64,000 nucleotides of DNA from assembly GCA_023384415.1 (NCBI GenBank), contig JAHDWJ010000001.1:289713-353712 (forward strand), in the 5' to 3' direction. Shown one piece after another: positions 33,188-42,637 of this stretch (the first letter of the stretch is position 1; each line of letters starts with the position of its first letter). The DNA comes from Anaerolineae bacterium. Its GTDB lineage: Bacteria > Chloroflexota > Anaerolineae > Promineifilales > Promineifilaceae. The translations under genes were made by a program, and so were the position numbers. The notes under the pieces are model-generated. The model ran no database searches. It was not told the DNA's origin and saw only the letters and a list, made by a program, of their open reading frames with translations.

Positions 33188-35027
33188 GGGGCTCATGGGC
33201 AGACAGAGCTTCCCGCAGCGCAGCCTCAATCTGTATACGCTCCTTTACCTGGGCCTCAATTTGATTGACATAACGAGCATTGGCCATCGCCAGGCCAATC
33301 GTCCGGCCAATAGCCAGCAGCGTTTTATAATTCAACGGCGTTAATGGGGGCAGGGTAGGAGAAAGAAGATGGGCCGTGCCTAAGACATCCGTTTGGTAAA
33401 AGATGGGGATACAGATGATACTGTTAAATTGATCCAGAAGAAACATCGCTTTCACCTCATCTACCAGCCGGGCATCTTCATGAACATTCATACTGGTAAC
33501 AATTTCCCGATCACGTACGGCCTGACCACCCAAACTTCCTTGCACCGGCAACCTTTGCACGGCTTGGGCTAATTCTGGTGTAAAATTTCGGTAAGCCAAT
33601 AAGTCCAGAGTTTCAGATTCACTGTTAAGGATAAAAATTGCTGCGCTGGTAAAGCGAGCATAAGTGACCAGCGCATTAACCGCTCGCTCGACCACTGCCT
33701 GAAAATCGAGAGTACGGTGCAAAGTATCGGCGATGGCACTGACCAGTGATAACGCTTCAGTCTGGGCTTTTATCTCTGTTTGGGCTGTATGTAAGGCGGC
33801 TTCAGCCTGCTCTCTTTCTTCAATTTCCTGGCGCAACTGTTGGTTTATCTGGCTAAGTTCCTGGGTACGGGAAGCAACCTGTTCTTCAAGATGGATGGTC
33901 TGGTTTTGGATTTGCTCGAACAGATGGGCATTATCAATGATGATGGCCGCATGTTGGGCAATAGCTTGAGCCAGATTAATTTGTTGCGGGGTAAAGATGC
34001 GATGACGGCGACTTTCCCAAATTTCGGCTTCACCCAGGACGCGGCCGCGAGCCACAAAGGGCACGATCAAAACGGATTGGATACCGTAATCTAGCAACTG
34101 CTGATACTCCTTAGGATTCAGCCTGGAATCCATCAAGTCAGTCGTGATAACCTGGCGCTCTTTTATAGCCCGTGTCATTGTAGGGTAGTCTGCCAGGGTA
34201 TACACTCGCCCTAAATCAGACACCTGCTCCTGTTCCCCAGCTGCGGCCGCGATATATTCGGTCAATAAAGTGACACTGGCCTGGTCAGGATTTAGCTCTA
34301 AAATATAGCCGCTGGTTGCCTGAACCGCCTCTGTAAGATGACGAATAATTTTATACAGCAGTTCCCCCTTCTCCAGAGTCATAGCCAGGTCTTGAGCGAC
34401 GGCAAACAAACGGGAAAGATCATCTGCTCGCTGTTGGGTTTCTTCAAACAGCCGCCCCTTTTCCAGAGCTATTGCCATTTGATCCCCCACTGTTTGTAAT
34501 AAAGTCACATCCTCTTTGGTAAAAACGTCTACCTGTTCACTATCCACATTGAGCAGCCCAATGACCTGTCCGCCGCTTTTTAACGGCACCGCTACCTCAG
34601 CCTGCACCTCAGCCCCTTGCAAATAAAAAAAGGCCGGGTGCTGCTGCGCCCGGTTAGCTACAATCGTTTCCCCTGTTTGTACCGCCGTGCCGATTATCCC
34701 CTGACCAAAAACTTGATGGTATACCCCTGGCTCTAATAAATGAGCATACGCCCCAGCACAACTAGCCAAAATGATCGCCTGTTGGTCTGCGTCTACCCAA
34801 AAAGTTTCTACTGAATAGTAACCAAAGCGCAGCCACAACTGTCGGGTCACTAAATCATAAATTGCCCTGGAATCAGTTAGCCCCACTAATTCACGGGCCA
34901 GATTATTGAGCAAACTTAGCTTTTGCGCGTGCTGGTGTAACTGCTCAATAAGTGAGTCGAGTTCGATTGCCCCAAGCTCATGGATGGGTGAAGATTGGGG
35001 TGAAGCAAAACTATCTGACAACATCAT
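33180..35027 (-). CDS. Triple-GAF signalling protein lacking an output domain
   Basis: This 615-residue protein has GAF 1 (about 45-190, with FGQGIIGTAVQTGETIVANRA and VAVPLKSGGQVIGLLNVDS), GAF 2 (about 215-370), a coiled coil of the kind that precedes kinases (about 370-435, LEEQVASRTQELSQINQQLR), GAF 3 (about 445-580) and a C-terminal helix. No histidine kinase, GGDEF, PP2C or HTH domain follows; the frame ends 8 nt into the DUF2877 gene. It is probably a cytoplasmic sensor or scaffold acting with a separate partner. The start ATG-ATG is at 35027. Confidence 0.85.
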   Translation of the reverse strand: MMLSDSFASPQSSPIHELGAIELDSLIEQLHQHAQKLSLLNNLARELVGLTDSRAIYDLVTRQLWLRFGYYSVETFWVDADQQAIILASCAGAYAHLLEPGVYHQVFGQGIIGTAVQTGETIVANRAQQHPAFFYLQGAEVQAEVAVPLKSGGQVIGLLNVDSEQVDVFTKEDVTLLQTVGDQMAIALEKGRLFEETQQRADDLSRLFAVAQDLAMTLEKGELLYKIIRHLTEAVQATSGYILELNPDQASVTLLTEYIAAAAGEQEQVSDLGRVYTLADYPTMTRAIKERQVITTDLMDSRLNPKEYQQLLDYGIQSVLIVPFVARGRVLGEAEIWESRRHRIFTPQQINLAQAIAQHAAIIIDNAHLFEQIQNQTIHLEEQVASRTQELSQINQQLRQEIEEREQAEAALHTAQTEIKAQTEALSLVSAIADTLHRTLDFQAVVERAVNALVTYARFTSAAIFILNSESETLDLLAYRNFTPELAQAVQRLPVQGSLGGQAVRDREIVTSMNVHEDARLVDEVKAMFLLDQFNSIICIPIFYQTDVLGTAHLLSPTLPPLTPLNYKTLLAIGRTIGLAMANARYVNQIEAQVKERIQIEAALREALSAHEPHE

Positions 35028-35217
35028 TTTATACCTTTGACAACGACCGAGGGTGAAAGACGGATGATCAATAATTTAATGACCGTTTTATTTGGCAGCG
35101 ACCAGAGATAGAGCATAGATGATAGAGGATAAGGCGCAGCTTCCGTTTTCTGTCATTAAAAATTTGCCCCACTTGCCCTTTCTACTCTATCATTCACGGG
35201 AAACGGGTTACGGTTCA

Positions 35218-35419
35218 CCCTAATCTGGATAAGCTAGAAAAGATTTGTCCACAGATTTCACAGATGAATTCCCTGAAAATAGCTGCAAAGTACACCAGTT
35301 GGCACGAATTTTTCTTTGGTATCTCCGCGCCCCTGCGTCTCTGCGGGAGTTTTTTCAGTAGAGGCATCTGCGAAAATAGGTGTCATTTGCGGATCACCTC
35401 TTGTTTCCTGTACAAGAGG
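35218..35419 (+). repeat. Dispersed repeat element, copy 2
   Basis: It begins CCTAATCTGGATAAG and ends CTTGTTTCCTGTACAAGAGG. The interior shares CACGAATTTTTCTTTGGTA and TTTTTTCAGTAGAG with copy 1 (22024, opposite strand). It lies directly upstream of sppA; the apparent longer sppA frame from 35380 begins inside it. Confidence 0.7.
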
Positions 35420-35451
35420 AAGCTAATCATTCAATTTCAACCAGGAATGTT

Positions 35452-37320
35452 ATGCAACCAACTAAACAACCTACTACTTTTCTGAAACAGATGCGCCATG
35501 AATGGCATGCGGCCGCCCAGTGGCTCGATGATAGTTGGCGGCAGGCCGGTATCTGGCTGCGTAATCAATTTCGCTCCTTACAGCAAGCCGAATTGGATTA
35601 TATCGTCTTACCCCTTTCGGGTGATTTACCAGAGAGGGCCGGCCCTCCGCGCACCTTTTGGCAGCGTCAATTGCCTATTTATCCAGATGAGCCGCTTTCT
35701 CTCCAGGAACTTAACTATATTTTGCACAGAATTAAGGACGCTGACAATGTGAAAGGAGTGCTATTCATCTTCCAGGGAATCTCTGGTGGATTGGCTACCT
35801 TACAAAATTTGCGCCAGGCGATGCAGCGGCTACGTCAACAAGGAAAAGAGGTTATCGTTTATACGCCATTTTTAGATTTGCCCCATTATTTTGTGGCCAC
35901 AGCCGCCGACCGCATTATAGCCCCCCCCAGTGCCCATTTTGATGTGATTGGTTTACGGACCAGCATCGCTTTTCTCAAAGAAAGCCTGGCTCTGGTCGGT
36001 TTGCAAATTGATATTGTGCAAATTTCCCCCTATAAGTCAGCCCTGGATAATCTGGGTAAAGGGGATATGTCTCCTGAATTGCGGGAACAGTTGACCTGGC
36101 TCTTGGATGAACGGTTTGATCTGCTCTTGAGCAGTATGGCCGAAGGGCGTGGCAAAACGGTAGAAGAGATGAAGGCGGCCGTAGATTGTGCCCCCCTGTT
36201 TGCTAACGCCATCCTGGAACATGGCCTGGTAGATGCCCTGCTATATGAGGACGAACTGGCTCACTGGCTGGCGGCTGACAGTGAGCAGGGAGTGGTGGAA
36301 AGTAAGCAATCAGCAGTTGGCAGTGAGCAGTCAGCCGTGGGCAGTGAGCAGTCTCCAGTCTCTAATCTCCACTCTCCTTCTCCCCCCCGGGCCCGTTTGG
36401 CCTTGTGGGATGATGCTGCCGCCCTGCTCAAGGAGAAGTTCCGCCGCACCACCACCCAATTTATCGGTGTAGTCAGCCTGGAAGGGGGCATTATGCCTGG
36501 AGAGAGCCGCAACCCCCCCATTGATTTACCTATTCCGCTGTTAGGCGGCCGCACTGCTGGAGATGCCACCCTTTTGCGTTTACTGCGTCGGGCTGAGGAG
36601 CAAGAGGAGATGGCCGCCCTCATTTTCCATGTGGATTCCCCTGGTGGCTCAGCTTTGGCCTCAGATTTAATTGGGCGGCAAATTGAGCGGATCGCCCGGA
36701 AAAAGCCGGTGCTGGTGTATATGGGCAATGTGGCTGCTTCGGGGGGGTATTATGTCAGCGCGGCCGCACATCATATCATGGCTCAATCGGGCACGGTCAC
36801 TGGCTCAATTGGCGTCATCAACGCTCGCCTCAGCAGCAGTGAAATGGAGAAGAAGTTGGGGGTGAACCGGGTGAGCATTCAGCGTGGGGAGCGGGCGGCT
36901 TTGTATAGCAATGAAACCCCTCTAAATGAAGATGAGAAAGCTGCCTTGATGTCCAGTATTCAGGCGATTTATGCCCAGTTTAAGCAGGTGGTGGCTCGCG
37001 GCCGCGAACTGCCCTATGACCAACTTGACCCTATCTGCGAAGGGCGGGTGTGGACCGGGCGGCAGGCCCTGGCCCACAAGCTGGTAGACAGCCACGGCGA
37101 TTTCGTGGATGCAGTCAGACAGGCGGCGGAGCTGGCTGGTCTACCCACTGATGATCAGCATCAGGTGCGTGTCCTGAATTTTTATGACCGGGATCGAGAG
37201 TACCGACTGCCCCAACCCTACGAAGCCGCCGAGGAGCTGTTTCACCTGTTTACCCACCAGCAATGGCCCCAAATCAACGGCAAACCACTGCTCCTACTCC
37301 CCTTCACCATCAAATTTTGA
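35452..37320 (+). CDS. sppA: Signal peptide peptidase SppA, double S49 domain form
   Basis: This 622-residue, 67K-type SppA has the catalytic Lys in the N-terminal half (SPYKSALDNLGKGDMSPE) and the Ser nucleophile in the C-terminal half (GNVAASGGYYVSAAA, about 430). It degrades signal peptides left in the membrane. No clear N-terminal membrane helix is visible; the first 45 residues are amphipathic. A 30-residue Ser/Gln linker between the halves (SAVGSEQSAVGSEQ) is encoded by heptamers. Start: ATG 35452 with AGGA 7 nt upstream; the longer frame lies in repeat DNA. Confidence 0.9.
   Translation: MQPTKQPTTFLKQMRHEWHAAAQWLDDSWRQAGIWLRNQFRSLQQAELDYIVLPLSGDLPERAGPPRTFWQRQLPIYPDEPLSLQELNYILHRIKDADNVKGVLFIFQGISGGLATLQNLRQAMQRLRQQGKEVIVYTPFLDLPHYFVATAADRIIAPPSAHFDVIGLRTSIAFLKESLALVGLQIDIVQISPYKSALDNLGKGDMSPELREQLTWLLDERFDLLLSSMAEGRGKTVEEMKAAVDCAPLFANAILEHGLVDALLYEDELAHWLAADSEQGVVESKQSAVGSEQSAVGSEQSPVSNLHSPSPPRARLALWDDAAALLKEKFRRTTTQFIGVVSLEGGIMPGESRNPPIDLPIPLLGGRTAGDATLLRLLRRAEEQEEMAALIFHVDSPGGSALASDLIGRQIERIARKKPVLVYMGNVAASGGYYVSAAAHHIMAQSGTVTGSIGVINARLSSSEMEKKLGVNRVSIQRGERAALYSNETPLNEDEKAALMSSIQAIYAQFKQVVARGRELPYDQLDPICEGRVWTGRQALAHKLVDSHGDFVDAVRQAAELAGLPTDDQHQVRVLNFYDRDREYRLPQPYEAAEELFHLFTHQQWPQINGKPLLLLPFTIKF
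36285..36385. repeat. Heptanucleotide array inside sppA
   Basis: About 14 heptamers (cagtgag cagggag ... cagtgag cagtcag ccgtggg cagtgag cagtctc cagtctc taatctc cactctc) are in frame. Three heptamers equal seven codons, which produces the SAVGSEQ heptapeptide repeat. The array sits in the linker between the two S49 domains. Confidence 0.8.
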
Positions 37321-37329
37321 GCCAGGTAT

Positions 37330-37366
37330 TTACTTCACCCTTCATCCCTCATCCTTCATAATTCCT
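37330..37366. repeat. Heptanucleotide array before nadE start
   Basis: acttcac ccttcat ccctcat ccttcat aattcct run directly into the ATG at 37367 with no Shine-Dalgarno sequence. The array fills the whole sppA-nadE spacer. Confidence 0.75.
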
Positions 37367-38200
37367 ATGACCATTTCTCCTACCCACCTCATTATAGATA
37401 CCCAGGTAACAACCGCTGTCCTGGTCAAATTTTTGCAAAATGAAATCCGTAAAGCCGGCTTTAACCGAGCCGTGTTGGGACTTTCCGGGGGAATTGATTC
37501 CGCTCTCTCTTGTTATCTAGTCTCCCATGCCCTCGGCCCGGAAAATGTGCTGGCGGTGCGAATGCCCTATGCTGCCTCATCCCCTGAGAGTCTGGAACAT
37601 GCCGGCCTGGTGATTGAAGACCTGGGCATTGCCCATGAGACCATAGATATTACCCCAATGATCGAACCCCTGTTTGCCCTGACCCCGGATATGTCGCCGC
37701 TGCGTAAAGGGAATGTGATGGCCCGTGCCCGCATGATGATCCTGTTTGATCGCTCTATGGCCTGGAATGGGCTGGTCATCGGCACCAGCAACAAGACGGA
37801 ACTGCTCCTGGGGTACGGCACTATTTATGGCGACCTGGCCTCAGCCCTCAACCCGATTGGTGATCTGTACAAAACCCAGGTGCGGCAGCTATCCCGCGCT
37901 CTGGGAGTCCCCCAGCCTATCCTGGACAAAGCCCCCTCGGCGGATCTTATCCCTGGCCAGACTGATGAGGGGGATTTTGGCTTTAGTTATGCAGAGGTGG
38001 ATGTGCTGCTGCAAATGATGGTGGATGAGCGGTACAATCCAGAAGAGGCGGTAGCTGAAGGGTTTGCCCCAGAATTTGTGCGCCGGGTAGGGCTGATGAT
38101 GCAGCGTTCCCATTACAAACGGGTCATGCCCATCATTCCTAAAATCAGTGCCCGCACCGTCGGCCATGATTTCCGTTATTTACGTGACTGGGGCACATGA
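37367..38200 (+). CDS. nadE: Ammonia-dependent NAD+ synthetase
   Basis: This 277-residue PP-loop enzyme has LGLSGGIDSALS (ATP PP-motif, about residue 40), GTSNKTELLLGYGT and DLIPGQTDEGDFGFSY, all standard NadE. There is no glutaminase domain, so ammonia is the direct donor for converting NaAD to NAD+. The frame extends 61 codons upstream but those overlap sppA. Start at 37367 matches family length. It follows sppA by 46 nt. Confidence 0.94.
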   Translation: MTISPTHLIIDTQVTTAVLVKFLQNEIRKAGFNRAVLGLSGGIDSALSCYLVSHALGPENVLAVRMPYAASSPESLEHAGLVIEDLGIAHETIDITPMIEPLFALTPDMSPLRKGNVMARARMMILFDRSMAWNGLVIGTSNKTELLLGYGTIYGDLASALNPIGDLYKTQVRQLSRALGVPQPILDKAPSADLIPGQTDEGDFGFSYAEVDVLLQMMVDERYNPEEAVAEGFAPEFVRRVGLMMQRSHYKRVMPIIPKISARTVGHDFRYLRDWGT

Positions 38201-38219
38201 GTGAAGTTCATGGCCGAAA

Positions 38220-39071
38220 TCACTCTCTGGGCGTGGCGGTGAGGACGGTAGGCAGCAGGTCAAAGGCGGGGATATGCAACAGGGGATCCGCCAGATACAA
38301 TCCCGTCGAAGCACCCCCATCCAGGTTCAGGGCGATGTGTAAATCGAGATCGCTGTTGACCAGCCATTGACTTAGCTGATGTAAGGTAAACCCGCCCAGC
38401 GGAGCCACCAGGAACAGCACCCGCCCCTGGTTGTCCTGGGCGATAACCGTGCGGCGGGAGAGGCGGTTATCTTCATCGGGAAACCCCAGCCCTCCCCCCG
38501 GTCTAACGAGTAAAGGGAAGGATTGCAGTGCGGCCGCGATTTCTTCACCACTCTGATACGGCTGTTCGGCCAACGAGCGCAGTACCAGCCCCCCCCCGTT
38601 TATCACCACCATCCCGCCAAATCCTTCATAACTGCGGCCGCTGGCCTGTCCCCCCACAATAATCAGCCCGGTGGCGATATATTCCGGCGTAAAATATCCC
38701 CCATTCACCAGCAGCAAAGCCCCCGTTTCCGCCTGCCATTGGGGCAATGTTTGCGGCCGCCCTGGGCGATAAGCGATGTCGAAGCTAAAAAAAGCCGGGT
38801 CAAGGCGCATGAGGGTTATGGTTTCCTGCCGCTGACTGGTTGTGGCCTGGGTCAGGTTAATAGTGCGCTGTTCCAGGCCAGGGCGCAGCGGCCGCCAGCC
38901 GGTATCTGGGAGAATGGGGGTGGGGGTAGGGGCGGCCGTGTTGACGGGGGCAGGGGTAGGGGGTAGCGCAACTGGCGGCCGCGTCGCTGGGGGAGTCACC
39001 GTTTCCGTTAGTTCAACCAGGCCACAGGCCAACACGCCAAACAGCAGGCATAGAATAAGGAATGGGCGCAT
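38220..39071 (-). CDS. Phosphodiester glycosidase-family lipoprotein (NAGPA-like)
   Basis: This 283-residue protein has a lipoprotein signal (LILCLLFGVLACG, Cys about 16) and a Pro/Thr tether (17-55). The NAGPA-like domain shows LVNGGYF, FGGMVVINGGG and LNLDGGASTGLY. The family includes enzymes that remove N-acetylglucosamine from phosphodiesters; in bacteria it probably acts on cell-wall or exopolysaccharide phosphodiesters outside the membrane. Five GCGGCCGC sites fall within 450 bp. It converges with nadE (19-nt gap). Confidence 0.82.
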   Translation of the reverse strand: MRPFLILCLLFGVLACGLVELTETVTPPATRPPVALPPTPAPVNTAAPTPTPILPDTGWRPLRPGLEQRTINLTQATTSQRQETITLMRLDPAFFSFDIAYRPGRPQTLPQWQAETGALLLVNGGYFTPEYIATGLIIVGGQASGRSYEGFGGMVVINGGGLVLRSLAEQPYQSGEEIAAALQSFPLLVRPGGGLGFPDEDNRLSRRTVIAQDNQGRVLFLVAPLGGFTLHQLSQWLVNSDLDLHIALNLDGGASTGLYLADPLLHIPAFDLLPTVLTATPRE

Positions 39072-39168
39072 TTCTAAAATGAGGGTGACTGTTTGACCTG
39101 AGGCGATGCCAATAATTTGCTCAAATTTACGGCACAGAACTCCGTGAATTTAGCTAAACATATAGATT
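39072..39168. other. Short spacer, nothing recognised
   Basis: AT-rich 97-nt gap between two minus-strand genes; it may hold the promoter of the lipoprotein gene. No distinct element is visible. Confidence 0.3.
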
Positions 39169-39828
39169 TCAGACCAATTCCCTTTTCTCTTCCGCCAGAA
39201 ACAGTTCGGTGCGGTGGATGCGGGTCGCCAGGGGGTCAAGCCCTAACGCGGCCGCGACCTCATCAGGGCGGCCCGTATTCCCTGGCAACTGCCACAGATG
39301 CATGTGCAAGGTAGGTAGTTCGTCGTCAGTCAGGGAAAGAGAGATGATCTGCGGCCGCAAATCATACGTTTTATCACGCCGCTCGCGAAGAATGGACGCG
39401 GCCGCTAACAGTTCCGCCACCTGCTCTGCTAACAATTCCCGCTCCACCGGGTCCAAAATTGTCACCCGATACGTGGCTGATTGTAGCAAATTTTGTAACG
39501 GCTCCCCTTTCAAGGGCACTTCCCAGAGAGCTTGCAGAATTAACCCTGGAGCCAGCTTACTTTCCAGACGGGTCTTAGCCTCAGCCAGGGGGATTTGCTC
39601 CTGCAAAAACAGGTCTACCAACTCACATTCACTGGTAAACCCTAATGGTAACGCCGTCGCCAGCTGCAGCCGCATTCGCTTATTAAACCCCTGGGTATAG
39701 GCCATCGGCAGCCGGGCACGGTTCAACGACCGCTCCAGCGTCCGCGCCAGGTCTAAATGACCGATGAAGCGAGTGGGGCCAATTTTGCTAAAACGCATTC
39801 GCAGCCGTTGCACCACATTTGTTTGCAT
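39169..39828 (-). CDS. DUF2344 / radical-SAM-associated protein (TIGR03936 type)
   Basis: This 219-residue protein shows the family signature RMRFSKIGPTRFIGHLDLARTLERSLNRA and AYTQGFNKRMRLQLATALPLG. It is usually coded next to, or fused with, a B12-type radical SAM protein (TIGR03960), but that partner is absent here. The gene follows recO instead: ATG 39828 lies 5 nt after the recO stop (a TTG at 39837 would overlap it), and GAGG sits 10 nt upstream. Function unknown, possibly RNA modification. Confidence 0.82.
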   Translation of the reverse strand: MQTNVVQRLRMRFSKIGPTRFIGHLDLARTLERSLNRARLPMAYTQGFNKRMRLQLATALPLGFTSECELVDLFLQEQIPLAEAKTRLESKLAPGLILQALWEVPLKGEPLQNLLQSATYRVTILDPVERELLAEQVAELLAAASILRERRDKTYDLRPQIISLSLTDDELPTLHMHLWQLPGNTGRPDEVAAALGLDPLATRIHRTELFLAEEKRELV

Positions 39829-39833
39829 AAAAC

Positions 39834-40646
39834 TCAATCCTCAGTCGGCTGGCCTTCGTCTGGCTCTGGCGCGGCCGCGAACAAAGCCGCTTCCTGGCGT
39901 AGACGGTGCAGGAAATCTACAGATTTAAGCTGCCGCTCCAGATGGTAACGCAGATAAAAGTGCATGATGGTTTCTAACTCGGTGTGTAAAGAACGTTTGA
40001 GGTTGAGAGCCTGGGCCGTTTTCCAATCACGGGTTTGTAAGTGACGTAACACTTTGACCGCGGCCGCGCTAATCGGTTTCGCTTTACGATCAAACGGCTG
40101 GCAGTTGGGACAGAGAATCCCCCCCAGTTCCGCGCTAAAAAATTGATCCTGCTCGGCCACAGGCGTCTCACAGCGCACACAATGGAATAACTGAGGTTGG
40201 AAACCAACCAGGGTAAGCAAGCGCAGCTCATAGTAGCGGGCCGCCCCTAAAATATTGTGGGTGGTAGCAAACCAGGAGAGCGCGGCCGCGAGCAAATCAT
40301 ATAATCGAGAGTTGCGCTCCTCATCCGGGGTAAACTGATCCAACAATTCCACCCCATACGCAGCATACGTCGTCCGCACCAAATCTTCCCGCAAGGCACG
40401 GTACGCCTGAACCATCTCCGCCTGGGTAATAATGGGCAAATCTCGCCCCTCAGCCAGCAAAAATTGAGTCCGCATAAACAACTCTACGTGACCCGTCTTG
40501 CGGCTTTGTGGCTTCCGCGCTCCCTTAGCCACCGCCCGCAGCTTGCCAAACTCCCGGCAATACAGCGTCAGCAGCCGATCCGCCTCCCCAAAATCAGTGC
40601 GGCGCAGCACAATCGCTTCAGTACGGAATGTTCTCTCGCGGCTCAT
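39834..40646 (-). CDS. recO: DNA repair protein RecO
   Basis: This 270-residue protein has an N-terminal OB-fold (TEAIVLRRTDFGEADRLLTLY, FGKLRAVAKGARKPQS) and a C-terminal helical domain with a zinc-finger CVRC..CPNC (about 170-200). RecO loads RecA and anneals single strands in the RecF pathway. It is the first gene of a two-gene unit with the DUF2344 gene. A heptamer array of the tagtttc type lies immediately upstream. Confidence 0.93.
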   Translation of the reverse strand: MSRERTFRTEAIVLRRTDFGEADRLLTLYCREFGKLRAVAKGARKPQSRKTGHVELFMRTQFLLAEGRDLPIITQAEMVQAYRALREDLVRTTYAAYGVELLDQFTPDEERNSRLYDLLAAALSWFATTHNILGAARYYELRLLTLVGFQPQLFHCVRCETPVAEQDQFFSAELGGILCPNCQPFDRKAKPISAAAVKVLRHLQTRDWKTAQALNLKRSLHTELETIMHFYLRYHLERQLKSVDFLHRLRQEAALFAAAPEPDEGQPTED

Positions 40647-40676
40647 TTAGTTTCTAGTTTCTAGTTTCGAGCATTT
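40647..40676. repeat. Heptanucleotide array before recO
   Basis: tagtttc tagtttc tagtttc gagc, directly upstream of the recO start on the minus strand. The same heptamer is found inside the kinase-WD40 gene (45749). Confidence 0.7.
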
Positions 40677-40844
40677 TGATGCCTGATGTGGGCCACGGCG
40701 CATGGATAACGTCTGGGGAACTCAAAAGGGACCTTTTCATCCGTGTCCCTTCCACCCGTGGTTACGTCCAGTCTGTTATCTGCCCTAACTAAAGGCGGGT
40801 TGTGCCCAGTCACCTGAACACAACCCGCTTTACACTCTTGCCAA
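40677..40844. other. Spacer with partial island repeat
   Basis: GGGACCTTTTCATCCGTGTC and CCTTCCACCCGTGG at 40730-40765 resemble the left half of the palindromic repeats of the 12-14 kb island. No gene was seen. Confidence 0.35.
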
Positions 40845-40916
40845 TGCCCTCGCCGCGACTCGAACGCGGGCTCCTGGCTTCGGAGGCCAGTGCTCTATCC
40901 ACTGAGCTACGAGGGC
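40845..40916 (-). tRNA. tRNA-Arg (anticodon CCG)
   Basis: On the minus strand: acceptor GCCCTCG / CGAGGGC, D-stem GCTC / GAGC, anticodon stem CTGGC with loop CTCCGAA then GCCAG, and T-arm CCGCG-TTCGAGT-CGCGG. The discriminator is A. The 3' CCA is not encoded. Anticodon CCG reads the Arg codon CGG. Confidence 0.95.
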
Positions 40917-41000
40917 TTACGTGGCTAAAATTCTCCCATAGGCTGGGGCAGATGTCAAATGGGGGAATGAATCATTAATGGGTGAATAGTTAGGGGGAAA

Positions 41001-42506
41001 CTAACTGTTCACTCGATCATAAAGTTCGGTTAAATGGCGCAAATCATCAGCCAATCCCCATTGCAAATGCTCTGCCTGGAAGCGCCACTGCCAGTTGCCC
41101 CCCGGGCGGCCAGGGTAATTCATCCGCCCTGCACCGCCAACCCGCAGCACATCTTGCAGGGGCACAACGGCCATATCAGCTACCGAAGCCAGGGCCAGCC
41201 GGATCATATCCCAGGCCGGATCATTCCCGTCGCTGTGGGCATATTGGCTCAGGTGCTGCCGCTCAACGGCATGGGCACTCTCATACCAGCCGACGGTGGT
41301 GTCATTGTCATGGGTGCCGGTGTAGACCACGCAGTTCTGGCCAAAGGTATGGGGGAGAAAATTGCTGTTTCGCTCCCCGCCAAAGCCAAATTGGAGAATT
41401 TTCATGCCCGGAAAATCAAACCGATCCCGCAGGGCGACAACTTCCGGGGTGATGACCCCTAAATCTTCGGCGATGATGGGCAGCTCCCCCAACTGGCGAA
41501 ACAGAGCCGTAAACAGGGCGGCATCTGGCCCTTTGACCCAACGACCATTGATGGCTGTAGGTTCAGTCGCGGGGATTTCCCAATACGCTTCAAACCCGCG
41601 GAAATGATCAATACGAACAATATCTACCTGGGTGAAGGTGGCCCGCATCCGGGCAGCCCACCAGGCATAATCACTCTCAGCCAATTTATCCCAGCGGTAT
41701 AGTGGATTGCCCCACCGTTGGCCGGTGACACTGAAATAATCTGGGGGGACACCGGCGATAAATTGGGGGGAGCTGTCTTCGTTGAGCCAAAACAGGTGAG
41801 GGTTAGCCCATACATCGGCACTATCCATAGCCACAAAGATAGGCACATCGCCGACAATCCGAATGCCCCGCTGATTGGCATATTGTTTGAGGTCGAGCCA
41901 TTGGCGGAAGAAGAGGTATTGTAAGAACTGGGTGGTACGGATTTCGTCGGCTAACTGGGTGCGCCACTGCTGGAGCGCGGCCGCGTCCCGGGTGCGTATC
42001 TCATCAGGCCAGAGGTGCCACATCCCCCCCTCATGGCTGGCAAAATATTGCTTCAACGCCATAAACAAGGCAAAATCATCCAGCCACCCCCGATTTTCCC
42101 AGGCAAACCGGGCCACCGCCCCCCGCTGCGCTTCACTGCCATATTGTTGAAAATGGGCAAACGCCTGACGAAACAGGTCATTCTTATAATCAATCACCCA
42201 GCCATAATCCACCTTATCCGGGGGAAAATCAGGCACCTGATCCAGGGCTGAACCGGGCAAAAACCCATCTTGAACCAACCGCTCTGGGCTGATCAGCAAT
42301 GGATTACCGGCAAAAGCGGAAAACGATTGGTACGGGGAATCTCCATATCCGGTTGGTCCCAGGGGCAAAATTTGCCACAGCGATTGTTTACTCTGGACCA
42401 AAAAATCTACAAAACGGTAAGCCGATTGGCCCAAATCACCAATCCCATACCGCCCTGGCAACGATGTGGGGTGCAAAAGCACGCCCGCAGCACGAGAAAA
42501 ACGCAT
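41001..42506 (-). CDS. malQ: 4-alpha-glucanotransferase (amylomaltase)
   Basis: This 501-residue GH77 enzyme has GVLLHPTSLPGRYGIGDLG at the start, VRIDHFRGFEAYW (catalytic Asp region), IIAEDLGVITPEV (acid Glu) and YTGTHDNDTTVGWY. It transfers alpha-1,4 glucan segments during glycogen or maltodextrin metabolism in the cytoplasm. It lies 131 nt downstream of glgA on the same strand, a sensible glycogen pair. The stop is followed by 84 nt and then the tRNA gene. Confidence 0.95.
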   Translation of the reverse strand: MRFSRAAGVLLHPTSLPGRYGIGDLGQSAYRFVDFLVQSKQSLWQILPLGPTGYGDSPYQSFSAFAGNPLLISPERLVQDGFLPGSALDQVPDFPPDKVDYGWVIDYKNDLFRQAFAHFQQYGSEAQRGAVARFAWENRGWLDDFALFMALKQYFASHEGGMWHLWPDEIRTRDAAALQQWRTQLADEIRTTQFLQYLFFRQWLDLKQYANQRGIRIVGDVPIFVAMDSADVWANPHLFWLNEDSSPQFIAGVPPDYFSVTGQRWGNPLYRWDKLAESDYAWWAARMRATFTQVDIVRIDHFRGFEAYWEIPATEPTAINGRWVKGPDAALFTALFRQLGELPIIAEDLGVITPEVVALRDRFDFPGMKILQFGFGGERNSNFLPHTFGQNCVVYTGTHDNDTTVGWYESAHAVERQHLSQYAHSDGNDPAWDMIRLALASVADMAVVPLQDVLRVGGAGRMNYPGRPGGNWQWRFQAEHLQWGLADDLRHLTELYDRVNS

Positions 42507-42637
42507 AAAAAAACCTCAATGCGGAACTTTAGCAAAAATTAACTTCACCAGTGGCCCTAACCAATACACGAATACACTAATACACCAATAACCAATGCCC
42601 AAATCAAAAACCCGCCAGGCTCTATCTCAACAAACAA

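Noticed and set aside
35380-35451. Longer N-terminus of SppA
   Set aside because: The upstream codons lie in a dispersed repeat; the ATG at 35452 has a good ribosome site and fits family length.
37184-37366. 61-codon N-terminal extension of NadE
   Set aside because: It overlaps the sppA 3' end and a heptamer array; family members start at the 37367 position.
40845-40916. Integration site at tRNA-Arg
   Set aside because: No duplicated 3' tRNA fragment or integrase gene was seen nearby.
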